Shown here: piece by piece, positions 23,560-35,268 of the stretch | Layout: each line of letters starts with the position of its first letter | How positions within the stretch are numbered: the stretch's first letter is position 1 | From: Cubamyces lactineus | Taxonomy: Eukaryota; Basidiomycota; Agaricomycetes; Polyporales; Polyporaceae | Reading direction: 5' to 3' | Length of the DNA stretch: 64,000 nt | Assembly (NCBI GenBank): GCA_022376465.1 | Contig: JACDTU010000011.1 | Location: 930,001 to 994,000, forward strand | Notes under the pieces: generated by a model | Databases searched by the model: none | What the model was told of the DNA's origin: nothing | Seen by the model: only the letters and a program-made list of their open reading frames with translations | Program-made: the position numbers and the translations under genes

Positions 23560-26559
23560 CTACAACGAGCTATTCGCCGCAGGGCCGACGTATGTCCGTT
23601 CCCGCGCAACGCCTACCGAGTCTCCGCCCGCCGTCGTGTCCACGACCATGTCGCACTCGGAGCCGTCCACGTCCGTGTCGACCCACGCGTCGCCCTCGCT
23701 CAGATCGGCCTCCGATGCCTGCCCAGAGGCCCTTCGTAAGTCGCGCCCTCGTAATGGTGGCGACGACAAGTCAATGACGGGCGATGGGCGGAGAGGAGAA
23801 GGTTGGCGAACGAGCAGGCCCGCGGCGCGCCCCTTGCCTTTGCTGAGAGTGCTGGTGCCGTCGAATGAGGGAAGGAGGAGCTCTTGTCCAGGCTCTTGCG
23901 GTCCAAATACGTCAACGGGAACGTTGATGTTGGTTCTCGGGGCCAAAGGTGTTGCGTCTCCGTCCTTCGCTGGTCGCCTCTGGTTTGAACCCTCAGCGTT
24001 CGACGATGATGCGACGGCACCTTTGACTTCGTGCAGGTGTGCGCTGCGCGCCCAGCGTTTTGCAGACTTCGGTACGGGCCCTATCCCGCCAAAGCCGAGC
24101 GTCATGCTGCCAGAACTTGAACGCTGGATGCCAGGACGGGGAAGGTGGAAGGAGGGCGATACGGGAACGGCGCGATGATGCAGGAAGTGTCGGGAGTTTG
24201 GCGTGCGGAGAGAGGTGGGTGTATGCGGCCGGGTGTTTTGTCGACGCGTACTGCTGGATGTGGAGGGGCCCCGCCGGCTTCCGCGGGACAGCTGCTCTGC
24301 GACCTGCGTATCTAGTGTTGGAAAGAGGACTGTGTTGTCTGGAAGGTCGATAAAGCATATGAATAAAACTGGCATGTTAGTGGAAGTGTTCAGTCCTTAC
24401 CTCCGGGATTCTTTCCGCCGGGCCGTGGAGGTGTAGAGCTCCTTGTTCGTAAACGATTGACCCAGTCACCGCTGAAGCTCAATGTACGGCGCCCCCAGTC
24501 ACGCACGCCCCCTCGTGTTGGATGCACGACCTCGCCTCGCGACCCACGAGTGAGCGCCATGAATACGAGGACCGTCAGGAGGAGGCATAGTTGCGCTATG
24601 CCTAACCGCTTCTCCAACACCACCTATGCAAGCCAGGTGAGCCAGGATACCTTCTACGCAATGAGCACTTACCTCGTCGGTGAGGTTGTTGACGCGCGAA
24701 AGTAATCGCTGGTGCTCGCTCTCCAGCCGTCGGGTCTGCTTCTCCAGCTCCACCACTGAACGCTGGTACAGCTGAGCTTGCGCTTTACCCTGCATATAGT
24801 ACGTCAGTCTTCGAACGCCATCTACCCGCAGCAAAACTCACAATACTCTCCAGACGACCAATGTCCTCGGTGAGCCGCCGCAGAACTTCCCGCATACCGG
24901 CGGTCTGTTCTTCGACATACTTCGCGTACAAGGTGGTGTTCGCTTCTAGAGCGTTCAGGCGGTTCATGATGAGACGGTAAATGGACTCGCCCCCCGTTGA
25001 CGCAGGGGGCGCGGGAGGCACTGAATGGGAGTAGGATGGCGAGAGAACAGATAAAGAAGATACGTTAGGCGACGGTGCGCCCGAAGAATGAGAAGATGCA
25101 GTATGTGATGACCCAGAATCTGTGTGAGGGTAGATAAATACCGATGAATGATTGTCGGACGCCGTGGAGACGATGCGGGGATGCACAGACGAGAGAGAAG
25201 AGGACGTGATGGAAGATGAAGACGATACAAGTACATTGGAAGAATGCTGTGCGGCAGTCGTGATAGTGTACACAGAATCGGAAGAGGTTCGTGAAGGGTC
25301 ATCAAGTGTGCTGTCAGTGTGGCTTTTCGAGGTCGGGTCGAGAGCCTCCTTGTGGGATGTAAGTGGTGGTAGATGCGAATCTGCCGTCTTCGGTATGGAC
25401 TCCAAGTTATGAGACGAATGAGAAGGTGTTTGATGTACAGACGCAGGTGTTTCATGGTATGTGGCAGCGTCGGCTTCGGTGGCAGCATCAAAGGCTGAGC
25501 TGCTGGAGGAATCGTCTCTGGCGTCCTCAGGCTGAGGCTCGCTAACAGGAACATGGACTGGCTTCGGAGGTTCAGCCATAACTTCGAGGAGCGAGCTCGC
25601 CTCCTCCGCAGATCGCTTGGCCCGGCTTTCAGCCTCCCAAGTCTCCCACTGCCATTCCTCGAGATGTGTCAAGCCGTAAACCCGAAGCAGAGACAGAGGG
25701 CAATAGTACTCGTTGCCATAGTGAGAGTGGAAGTCGATGCGGATGTAGCGGTAGAAGTCCCGCAGAGTGGGCGGCGTGTGGAAAGACTGCACTGCCCTGA
25801 GTATCAGCGTCACGATGCATGGGCAACGGTACACACCTGCACCCCGCGCACGTTCTTCGCGCGGTACGTCCCTGCGAACGTCCAGCTGTCGGGATCGTTC
25901 GGGTAGAACGTCTTGGAGACGCTAACGGTGAAGTCCTTGAAGACTCCACTGAAGAACTCGTAGTTTGCGAGCTGCACCGTGTCGATGCGGATGTCCTCGC
26001 AGAGCTCCACGATGACATACTGCTTCTTCTCCTCGCACGGGCTCAGCATATACCTATCTTTCTTGGAGGATAGGATCGAGGACGGAGACTTGGCAGACTT
26101 GTGCGCCGCGTGAACCCGGGCAGAGCAGTCCAGCGAAGCGTAGTTGAAGCGGTCGTGGATGGGTATACGGAAGTGGGGCGCGAGGCGTTCTTGTGATATC
26201 CCATTCTCCTGTGCACCAGATGAGAGAGAGCCTTGGATATCGCTAGCCTGGATAGATGCGTCTTGGATGGCAGAGTGAGAGTTATTCTCTGTCTGCTTAT
26301 GACTTGGAGGTGGCGGAGGATCCCGCTCCGACGCCTCCGAGAGCCTCTTCACCTTCCACTCCTCAAAGGAAAGTAGGAGGTCGTCTTCAGCTGGAGGCTC
26401 GAGCGGAGGTAATGGGCGCAGACAGCAGACGGGCTCCTCTGGCGGCTTGGGCGCATATACCGCTATAGCGTGAAAGAGATCATTGGGTGTAGTCGGGCCC
26501 GACAGCACAGGAGAGGCGAAGAGCAAAGCGAGCAGAGACGTCGGCAAAGACAAAAGCAT
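23560..26559 (-). CDS. Slp1/SUCO-type SUN domain protein
   Basis: ER or nuclear-envelope membrane protein. Yeast Slp1 works with Emp65 to protect soluble ER proteins from degradation. The signal peptide (MLLSLPTSLLALLFASPVLS) is followed by a Pro/Ser linker. The SUN-like domain spans two exons: FNYASLDCSARV, SSILSSKKDRYMLSPCEEKK, YVIVELCEDIRIDTVQLANY and FFSGVFKDFTVSVSKTF, then SFHTPPTLRDFYRYIRIDF and PLSLLRVYGLTHLEEWQWE. A Ser-rich luminal region (25450-25080), a coiled coil (GKAQAQLYQRSVVELEKQTR, near 24760) and one membrane span (LCLLLTVLVFMALT, near 24580) follow. The last exon (from about 24339) is a 250-residue basic, Ser-rich cytosolic tail with no known fold. The exons join in frame through about four introns. 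The domain order is diagnostic of the Slp1 branch rather than Sad1-type KASH binders, which carry SUN at the C terminus. Confidence 0.85.
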
Positions 26560-26971
26560 GCTGCGGCCTAAGATCTTCGCCGTCGTTGTCGACGTCGGCC
26601 ACGTCGCGGGCAGTGGGAGCAGGAGCGGGTGGCAAGAGGGGTGCAGAGAGTGAGTGTACCTGAATTGCCGTACACATCTCTTCCAAAGTTATCTTATCTA
26701 CTCATGAAGCGCTCAAGCCACGTCAGACCAGATGCTGCAACTCCCACATTCCACGTTCCTGGCATCCGTTCATTCCAAACATATCTCGCTGGGAGAAAGT
26801 GGTATTATATGTACCATACAGCACATGAATGTAGAAACGAGCAGGCATCGGTGACGTGCACCGGAGCTTCCAGAGGAGGCACGCGCATCAAGTGTCCGTG
26901 AATGGAGTGTGTGAGTACCGAGTCCATCCTTCAGCTTCCTCCGAGCCTTGGTATCATGTCGTTCGAGTATT
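26560..26971. other. Spacer between the SUN gene start and the VMA3 stop
   Basis: 412 bases with the SUN-gene promoter and VMA3 3' end. No other gene seen. Confidence 0.5.
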
Positions 26972-27878
26972 TCACGCCGAGCAGACCTGTGAGAGCTCAG
27001 CGTTTGCCTCACAAAAGACACAAAGATCTGCACTCACCGACGGACTGACGTCACCAGCTCGCGAGTTCATGATAAGGGCGACAATAAGGCCGTACAGACC
27101 CAATACTTCGGCGAAAATGAGAATAAGGATCTACACAGCATGCATGAGTTTCTCCTCCACGCGTCCAAATTTCGAAAACTGACCATGCCGACGAAGAGCC
27201 TTGGTTGCTGAGCGGTGCCCCGTACACCAGCATCACCGACAATACCAATAGCAAAGCCAGCCGCGAGACCCGCGAGACCGACAGAAAGACCAGCACCGAG
27301 CTGTACAAAGCCCTGGAAGAGGGTCATTTGCATGGTCACTACAACGCCCATCAGCAATCATGCCCAGCCATAGCCCGACAGAATACTTACAGTTGCCGGA
27401 GATGAGGACGGAGACGACAAGCCCGTAGATCTACGGTGCACGTCTTTGAGCCGTTTGCATCACTCAGAGGACTACGCGAAGACTTACAGCAATGATACCA
27501 GCCATGATGACCGGGATGACACACTTCATCATCAGGTCAGGCCGGAGTACCGACATGGCAGAAATGCCAACTCCTGACTTCGCAGTACCATAACTGGCGC
27601 GCGCACCATAGTCAGTCACTACTGCGCACAACCCTGCGACGACCTTCGTCGGTCTGCTCACCTAGCACCGATGCCTAGTATGCGCGCTCAATCAACTGAC
27701 ATCACCACGACACGTATCGCAACAGGACTCACAAGTGAAGACGATGGCGCTGGTGCAGCCCTGCAGGTTGACGTTCGTCATAGGTCAGTTCGTTCGGCGC
27801 GTCGCATGCAGTCCGGGTTGCAGCCTTGCTTACCATGGCACCAAAGAAGGGCGCGTAGACGGGGCAGAGTTCAGACAT
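26972..27878 (-). CDS. V-type H+-ATPase 16-kDa proteolipid subunit c
   Basis: Membrane rotor subunit c of the vacuolar proton pump. Four hydrophobic segments are read: the first starts in [18 protein letters not shown], the second is [20 protein letters not shown], the third [20 protein letters not shown] and the fourth [19 protein letters not shown]. The proton-carrying Glu is in [10 protein letters not shown]. Exons are very small: 27878-27834 (45 nt), 27760-27733 (28 nt) and 27674-27662 (13 nt), followed by [13 protein letters not shown]. After [10 protein letters not shown] the coding frame either reads through or uses a final short intron ending VCSA. Both give a stop at 26972-26974. Length is about 160 residues, as in Vma3. 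Confidence 0.9.
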
Positions 27879-28833
27879 GATAGCGGGTTAGAAGACAGGA
27901 GTTGGACGGAAAGGACAGCGAGCTCGACGATGTGGACGTTGGGTCGAACAGCGGCGACGACCGCCTAGCGGGGTCCTGCGTAATCGGTGACGGCCGAAAC
28001 TCCGCCTGGCGGTTTGAATCTCAGAGACGCCCGTATAGAGACCTGTGGGCGCTCATTTACCAAAGTCCATGACGTTTTCAGGATCGCAGTCAACCAGTCC
28101 TTCGCAGCTACGCTTCATAATCATAGTCGCAGGCCGTCATGCGAGGAGGGCACTAACGAGGCAATAAGAGGTAAGTAGAGACAGATGATTACGAAGTAGG
28201 TAGTCAAAGTTCATTAGTTACTATGTACTACACATGACATCCACGCGAGGCATAAGCAAATGAATGTGCTAGGGCATTGTACAATACTAACCGGTTGTTA
28301 CTACCGGACGATATCGTAGAGACTACTTTAGAGGAAGAATATAGAGAACGTACCGATCCATGATACAAGTTGCAACGTACTGAAACAGGTGACTCACCGG
28401 CAGCAGCTCAATACGACGAGGACAGAACGACCTTGACACAATACCGCCATCGCGACGGCATGATGTTTGCTCTACTGGTGGTGATTCACCCACCACACAG
28501 GGAGATCAAGGTGTAAAAAGATCACTTCGCCTCACGTACGCCGAGGGAATGTGCAACTCACGGACTCTACCTTGAACGACGATGTCTCCGACCGGATTCG
28601 CTCCCGCTGCGCCGCCGCCGCAACGTACGACGGCCCCGTCCCCGCTTGAGAGGTAGAATGCAAGCAAAGTAAGACGATTGGCATGGCATGGCATATCTTG
28701 TACAACTTAGCGGAAAGCACGTTGATACTACACAAACGTACCTGCCCCAAGCACCCCTCCGAGGCATCGCCCTCCAAGAACTCCAACGGGTCTATAGGGT
28801 AACCGAACAAGAAATAGAGGGGGGACCGGCTCT
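27879..28833. other. Intergenic, no supported gene
   Basis: 955 bases between VMA3 and the RBM25-like gene. A short GC-rich minus-strand frame (28506-28694, 62 codons) has no recognisable domain, so I do not call it. The region should hold the VMA3 promoter. Confidence 0.5.
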
Positions 28834-31123
28834 TCAGTCGACCATCATCTTCTCTGTGTGCAGACCTTCGCTGTATGCCATACTCTCGAAGATGATTTGC
28901 CGCCAGATACTGATGACGAACTCGGCCGCCTCCTCTTCGAGGACCTGTGTGTTCCTCATGAGTCAGAGAATGATCAAGGGAAAGAGCTGTTGGGCAATAT
29001 GTGAGGTGTGATATATAGCTGGACACGCACCGGCTCGAGGCCTTCCACAAGCTTCTGTGGCCCCTTGTGATCCTTCAGGTGCTCCAGGACAAACATGATG
29101 AGATCGTCATCTTCGAGCTCGCCCAAGTACTTGGTCATCTCACGCTTGATGAGCGGCTCTAGCTTCCTGTCGATCATTGTCTGCAAGCCAAAGGTAAGTA
29201 CACGACTGCGAGACAACATAGACGCCACTTACGTCGGAGACACCGTCCCATCGGACCTTGCTCTTGAATAGAGTCTCCTTGTCGCGCGGTACTTCGCCCT
29301 TGATCTTCTCCAGCCTCTCCTTCGCCTGTTCACTGTTGTCGACAAGATCCAACTTCGGTAAGGGTACCTTCCGCTTCTTAATGGCCTCCTCCTCTTCCTC
29401 CTCTTCTTGTCCGAAGACGGTCGCCTTCTCCTTCGGCGCGCTCTCAGTCTTCTTCGCAGCCGCAGCGAGTGAGACACCGAGTTTGACGGGGGCACCGTCG
29501 TCGAGGAGCATGCCGGCTTTGCGTTGCTCTTCATGTAGCGCCTGCATCTCGTCCATTTGCCGTGCGAGGAAGGCCTCGGACTCGCGCCGCAGGTTCTCTG
29601 CCTCGCGTTCCTCGTACAACCGCGACTCCTCATCCGCAGCTTGTTCTGCAGCAAGCCTCCGTGCACGCTGAGCACGCCAGCGTGGCCTGTCGGTATAGAA
29701 CAGCTCGTCGCTCTCATCGTCATCCCACACATCGAGACGCGACCGCATCTCGATCCGGTCCCGTTCCTCCGCCTCTTTCATCGCCCGCTCCCGAGCAATG
29801 GCACGCTCGAGCGCTTGTATTCGCGCACGTTCTCGTGGCTCGTAGCGACGCTCTCGCTGACATGTCGTCGTAATCAATCATCTTAGCCAAAACAATGTTA
29901 AAACTCACGTCTTTGTACGAGTTCTCCTCATCCCGCCGTCTTGCCTCCTTTCTCTCCGCCTCCAGCTCCTCGTCAGTCTTCATGGGACGCACCGATGATT
30001 GCCTGTCCGACCCGGGGGTCCTCCCTCCTTCCTCTGTCCGCACAAAGCCTACAGGTTTACTGTATCCCTGTGCCCCCTTCCCAAAGCCCTTTCCGCCTCC
30101 TGGTGAGTCTGGCGAACTGGCAATTTGCGGCTTCCCCCACTCCCTGACTTTCGGCCCACTTGGTGCCGCGGCAGCAAGGACGCTGGGCATTGCCTCTCGC
30201 ACGTCGCGCATCTTCTCGCGCTCGCGTTTTGCAGCCCTCTCGCGGAACTGAGCGATCTCGGTCATGACAAGACCGCGTTGGGTCTCGGGGAGATCGGCCT
30301 CCTGGAGATCGTGTAGATGCGGGGGGATGACGTACTTCTCCCTGTCGATGAGCCCGTTGCTAGCTGCCTCTTGCGACTTCTTGTGGATATCCGAGATCAG
30401 CTCGTCCACTTTCGCTTTTGACTGCCGCAGGGCTTCGTCGTCGGCCTGAACGGATCACAAAGTTCAGTTTCATCCATGCGCTCATCCCCGTGAGTGGCGA
30501 CATGTCCGCTCAAACCTTCAACCATACGAGCGAGCATGCCGCCATCACCAGGCGGACCGTCTGCATATCATGACTGTGCCACGTACGTCGGTCCTCATTT
30601 TCTGCGCCTGGTACGCGTCGAGAAACATCTTTGTCCGTTCGTCTGCTTTGACCTAATCGAAATACGTCAAGATCATACGAGTTCACCTACATTTTTGGCA
30701 CTCACCAGGAGCTTTTTGTTTACGCACCCATCTTCTAAAGCAGGTAGCTCAACGCCGTTCAAAAGCGTCATGGCACGGAGAGCACCGTCAGGATCTTGGA
30801 ACTCAGCGAATCCAAATCCTTGAGGCTTGTTCGCAGGAGTGATAAGACGTTTGAAAGAGTTTATTGGGCCGCATGCCTATACTCGGGTTAGTAGCTTGCA
30901 GAGTACGACGCGGAGGAGTACATACCTTGAGAATTTCATTCAAAAAAGCATCTGTAATGCCCCCTGAGATCGAACCAACGAAGAGAGTGACGGTCTTGGG
31001 CTGTGCTGGTACGAAGGATGGGTGCTGCATTTGCTGTTGTGCTGCTAGGGCTGATATTGAGGGACCCTGGCCATATGAAGGCATTGGAGGTCTATGACCA
31101 AGTCCTAACCGATTGTGTTGCAT
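28834..31123 (-). CDS. RBM25/Snu71-like splicing factor (RRM + PWI)
   Basis: U1 snRNP-associated regulator of 5' splice-site choice. The N terminus (MQHNRLGLGHRPPMPSYG) is followed by an RRM with RNP2 LFVGSI and RNP1 GFGFAEF (30830-31000). Next come the family linker AFLNEILK...LLVKADERTKMFLDAY and a region rich in Arg/Glu charged coiled-coil (29770-29950 and the ERERAMKEAEERDRIEMR stretch). A PWI domain closes the protein: MIDRKLEPLIKREMTKYLGE, DLIMFVLEHL and, in the last exon, EEEAAEFVISIWRQIIFESM. The stop follows KMMVD. About seven introns. The RRM-(RE)n-PWI order is specific to RBM25. Confidence 0.88.
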
Positions 31124-31982
31124 AATGCCAGCGGTAACCCTCAGTACAGACGCTTCAGAAGATAGACCGGGACAGGTATGGTGGGAGTTGAATGTTGAGA
31201 CGAAGAGCAGGCGTTGTGTGCTTCTAGCGCCACAGCGGAGTCATGAATCAAGTCGGAGCCCAGATAGTAATCACCTCATAGAACACGATGTTTACTAGAG
31301 TTTCAACTCCGACATAACAACTGATTCTCTTTCATGCCACCGCCGGCGACCGTGCAGAGCTTCGGAGACATCGCACATTATTACCATACCTCTTTCCTCT
31401 CCGTCTCCGTGGACTTCGCTGAATCCATCCATATCGGCGTCGCAGACAACTGGAAGATTCTTTGACCCCTGACACCAACACCGGAGTTGGTCTCCCGTTT
31501 TCGCGGGCTTGATTGATGGATCACTGTCGACGCACCCCATGACCGCTTGCCGCTGGTATGGGGAAATAGAGTGGACGGGCTTCTGAGCATGATGCACGCG
31601 CGCCCATGAGTCCATGAGTGAGTTCCAGCCACACATATGTCCCCTCGAGAAAGTCGCCTCCTGCGAATGCCTGTTATGTGTAGAGCCGACAACAGCGAGC
31701 AGCTGAATGCGCTAGGTCCAGCGCTGCGTCAAGAACGGCGCTGACGCTGTGTGATCGCAAGCCACACGGACGATGGTCACGCGGTCAGGAGGCCTCTGCT
31801 GCGACTGTTCAGTCGGCTCGGCGTCATGTTCATCACGTTCATTCCAGGGGCGTTCAATTTCCAGGACGTCATGGACGTGATGGTTGAGAAATAGCCGGGC
31901 GTTTGTTTCAGCAGTGGCAATCGTATTTAAAGCAACCTTGGCCTCGTCGAACCCTCCGTCGACCGACGACTTGGACGTTGAG
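31124..31982. promoter_or_regulatory. Divergent intergenic region of RBM25-like gene and trehalase
   Basis: 859 bases. The tatttaaa box at 31924-31931, 52-59 nt before the trehalase ATG, is the only element I would call. The minus-strand frames at 31295-31692 lack domains and are not supported. Confidence 0.45.
31924..31931 (+). promoter_or_regulatory. TATA box of the trehalase gene
   Basis: The sequence tatttaaa is 52-59 nt before the ATG, within the usual distance for basidiomycete genes. Confidence 0.5.
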
Positions 31983-34763
31983 ATGCAGCTGACCGCAGCA
32001 GTTCTGGCATCGGCCTTGTTACAGGGCGTACGCGCCTTACCCCAGGGGCCTCTGAGCAGCGCGACCGCGCCGTCCATCACGCTCTCGACGGCGGTTGCAA
32101 GTCCCTCGGCTCCTCTCTCTTCGCCCGTGCCTTCGCAGGTACCTCTACCGCCTACCCAAGCATGGTGCCCAAGTCGTATCTTCTGTGCGGGCTCTGTATG
32201 TACGAGATATTCTTCGTCGTGTGTAAATACTCACTGCGAATCCTTTTCAGCTTATCCAAACTGTGAACCTTGCGCGCCCATACGCGGATCCCAAGACATT
32301 CGTGGATAAACCAACGTCCAAGTCTTCCCAACAGGTTCTCTCGGATTTTAGCTCGATCAGTAATGGCTCAGCGGTCACGGAGGGGGACATCGTCAAGTTC
32401 CTCGACAATGATTTTAGCGGCGAAGGTCTCGAGCTGGAGGCCGTCGCACTTGCGAACTTCAACGCTCAGCCGGCGTTTTTGCAAAACGTCTCTGATCCAC
32501 TAGTCAAAGCGTTCTCTCAGACAGTCCACGGTTACTGGGAGCAGCTCATCAGGCAGACGAACAGCTCGGCGTTGTGCCCCGAGGGCACTGAGAGCGGCAA
32601 ATGCGAGAGTACGCTCATCCCACTGAACCACACGTTCGTGGTTCCAGGCGGTCGCTTCCGCGAGCAATGTAAGTATTTCTAGTAAGGGTAGCGTTTTTCC
32701 TCCTGTTCATCGATATCTCTCAGACTATTGGGATTCGTTCTGGATCGTCGAGGGCCTTATCAAATCGGAACTGTTCGACATCGTAAACGACACGCTCCAA
32801 AACTTCATGGATGAGATCGAGAACTTCGGTTTCATCCCGAACGGTGGTCGGATCTACTGTGAGTGCGAATCATAGCTCTTGGCGAACTCATCTTCACACA
32901 TCGAACGCTTCGAACAGATCTCGATCGCTCTCAGCCTCCGTTGTTCGTTCATGTAGGTTCCGCAGCCCCTTAACCTTTATGCCAATCACTTACACATACA
33001 GTAGATGCTCGCCGACTATGTAGCAGCGAGCAATGACACCAGTATCTTGAAGCGCGCGTTGCCTTTGGCTGAGGCGGAGCTGAAGTGGTGGACCGACAAC
33101 CGAACGCTCCAAGTCAAGAGCCCATTCACGAACCAAACGTACGCGATGGCACATTACGCAGTAAACAACACCGCTCCTCGTCCAGAGTCTTACCTGCAAG
33201 GTATCGTGGGACATGTAGTCTAATGTCGACCATCAGTAACTGAAAATTGGTATATTGTAGACTACCTGACCGCCAACGACCCGAGTCTCCCGGCATTGAG
33301 CGATGACGAACGAGCTAACCTCTATGCGGAGCTCGCCTCTGGTGCCGAGACTGGATGGGACTATTCCTCTCGGTGGATGAAGGATCCTCTTGCTGGAGGT
33401 AGCAACAACACCAACCCTGCTTTGCGGACTTTGAACATCCGCCAGTTGATCCCCGTGTGTCTGAACAGCATTCTCTGTAAGTGATATACATACAGGATCA
33501 TCGAGCTCGTACTTAGGAATGATCCAGATAAGGCGCACAGTCTCCTCGCGGACTTGTACGATGCTCAGAATGAGGATGCGTCGTCTGCAGCTGCGCACCG
33601 TTCCACCGCCGCTTCGCTTCGTGCAGGCATCCTTGATCTCCTCTGGGACTCCTCCAAGCTCGCATTCTACGACTTCAACCTCACGTCGAACGCGCGTAAC
33701 AGCATCTTCACTGCGGCTACCTTCTATCCTCTCTGGAACGGCATTATCCCCGACGAAGTGGCCTCGTCGAGCGATAACGCGTTCGGCTACTTCGCCGCTG
33801 TCAACATGGTCCTCAACCGTTACAACGGCACGATGCCCGTCACCTTCCTCGAGACTGGCCAGCAGTGGGATGCGCCGAACGCCTGGCCGCCGCACCAGTA
33901 CATCATTCTTGAGGCCCTACGCGCTCTCCCAACCAACGTGACGTCCGCAGCGCTTCCGACCCCACCGTCGGGCAAGTCATCATTCGATCTCATACCCTCC
34001 GGCCAGATTGGCGTCGACGAGAGTGCGCTGCCCGGTCAGCTCATCATCGGCTCTGGCAAGAACGCGACGAAGTCCGGGCCTGAGGCCGACGTGAGCAAGC
34101 GGAATGGAACCGTGTTCAATGGCGGCAACGCGACGGACGGCGAAGGCTGGGCGGCTACCCTCCAGCGGGAGCTTGCGAACCGTTACGTTGCAAGCACTCT
34201 GTGCAGCTGGTGCGTCGCATGCTATCTACGCGCTGATTGAGTCAACGTAGCTGACGCGTGCGTTCATTCCATAAGGCATGCGACCGGCGGCGAGATCCCT
34301 AACCTGCTTCCCCGCCTGTCGTCTAAGGAATTGAACGTTACTCAGAGCCAGAACAACACAGGAAACGTAAGCTTACTTTCTCACCTGACCCTGGGTTTGG
34401 GTGCTTAACGGGATCTGCGCAAAACCTAGATGTTTGAGAAGTTCTCTATTTCCGACATCGACTCTGCCGGCCGCGGCGGCGAGTACACCGTCCAGGTAAG
34501 TCTCGCATACTGCCTTACGCAACGGCGCTATGTTTGACACATGCGAACCTTCCACGCAGGCTGGCTTTGGTTGGACGAACGGCGTCTTGCTCTGGGTCGC
34601 AAGCAACTACGGAGACGTGCTCGTCGCGCCGTCGTGCCCAGATCTCTTGGCACAGGCGCCGACGACGTCTACGACGAAGACGAACGCCGCGACGAGCGCG
34701 AAGGCTGCGTCTGTCTCCCTCGTGCTTCTTTCTGCTGCCTTCGTGGCGCTTTTAAACTTCTAG
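31983..34763 (+). CDS. GH37 trehalase, secreted and probably GPI-anchored
   Basis: Hydrolyses trehalose to glucose outside the membrane. The ATG at 31983 starts a signal peptide (MQLTAAVLASALLQGVRA), then a Pro/Ser linker. Signature 1 is PGGRFREQYYWDSF (split by the intron near 32680). The catalytic-region motifs are ETGWDYSSRW (near 33350), signature 2 QWDAPNAWPP (near 33870) and GGGGEY-like AGRGGEYTVQAGFGWTNGV (near 34480). Family core reads NSILYKAHSLLADLY after a 51-nt intron (33479-33529). The Thr/Ser/Ala-rich tail ends in a hydrophobic stretch (VSLVLLSAAFVALLNF), the usual GPI signal. Many N-glycosylation sequons occur (NNT, NVT, NGT). All landmarks intact; length about 750-780 residues. 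Confidence 0.92.
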
Positions 34764-35122
34764 GACTGATATGATATGTGACGATCTCCACGAGATACGA
34801 AAAGCGATGATGAGCAGTGTACTGGGGACGAGTTCCTTCAGCTACTGCCGTTGTGATGTGGATTGGAATAACAAACATCATGTTGTACTTCCTTGCGCTA
34901 GCGCTCGTATAGCTGAAGACGGAGACTACTTCGGCGGCCGGAAAGCAACATTCGGGTACGTATCCTCCGCGAAAGGGTAATCACGGAGCGTAACAAACGA
35001 CAGCCGCATGGAGGCACCCACGCAACATCCACGGCACAATCGCTTGCGATCTGCGCAGCATTCAAGGTAAACGATTCTGACGCTTTAATGTCTCGGCGGC
35101 GGCGACAAATAGCCTGGGCGCA

Positions 35123-35170
35123 GCGGTGTAGCAGCACCGCCTCCCCACATCGCATATGACGATCGCACCC
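35123..35170 (+). promoter_or_regulatory. Conserved promoter block, copy 1
   Basis: The sequence from gcagcaccgcctccccacat to gacgatcgcaccc (35131-35170) recurs upstream of the second paralogue with few differences. A dyad, gcggtg (35123-35128) against caccgc (35135-35140), sits at its left edge. CGG and CCG triplets on opposite sides resemble sites of Zn2Cys6 regulators, but this is only an inference. Confidence 0.5.
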
Positions 35171-35206
35171 AAGCTGATGCTCCATTCCTGGTCAGCCGCC
35201 GCGAAC

Positions 35207-35214
35207 TTATAAGC
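35207..35214 (+). promoter_or_regulatory. TATA box of aspartic protease 1
   Basis: TTATAAGC, 62 nt before the ATG. Confidence 0.6.
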
Positions 35215-35268
35215 AACGTAGGCGGCCCAATGCTTGTAATTTCCCCCTGCGTGTGCACACATTGAACG

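Larger units (their letters stand above)
34764..35268. promoter_or_regulatory. Intergenic spacer and promoter of the first aspartic protease
   Basis: 505 bases. Holds the conserved promoter block (35123-35170) and TTATAAGC box listed separately. Nothing else is seen. Confidence 0.5.

Noticed and set aside
28506..28694. Short GC-rich minus frame after the RBM25-like gene
   Set aside because: 62 codons, no ATG-supported domain, and not connected to the PWI exon.
31295..31692. 113- and 103-codon minus frames between RBM25-like gene and trehalase
   Set aside because: No domain; they cover the probable promoter region.
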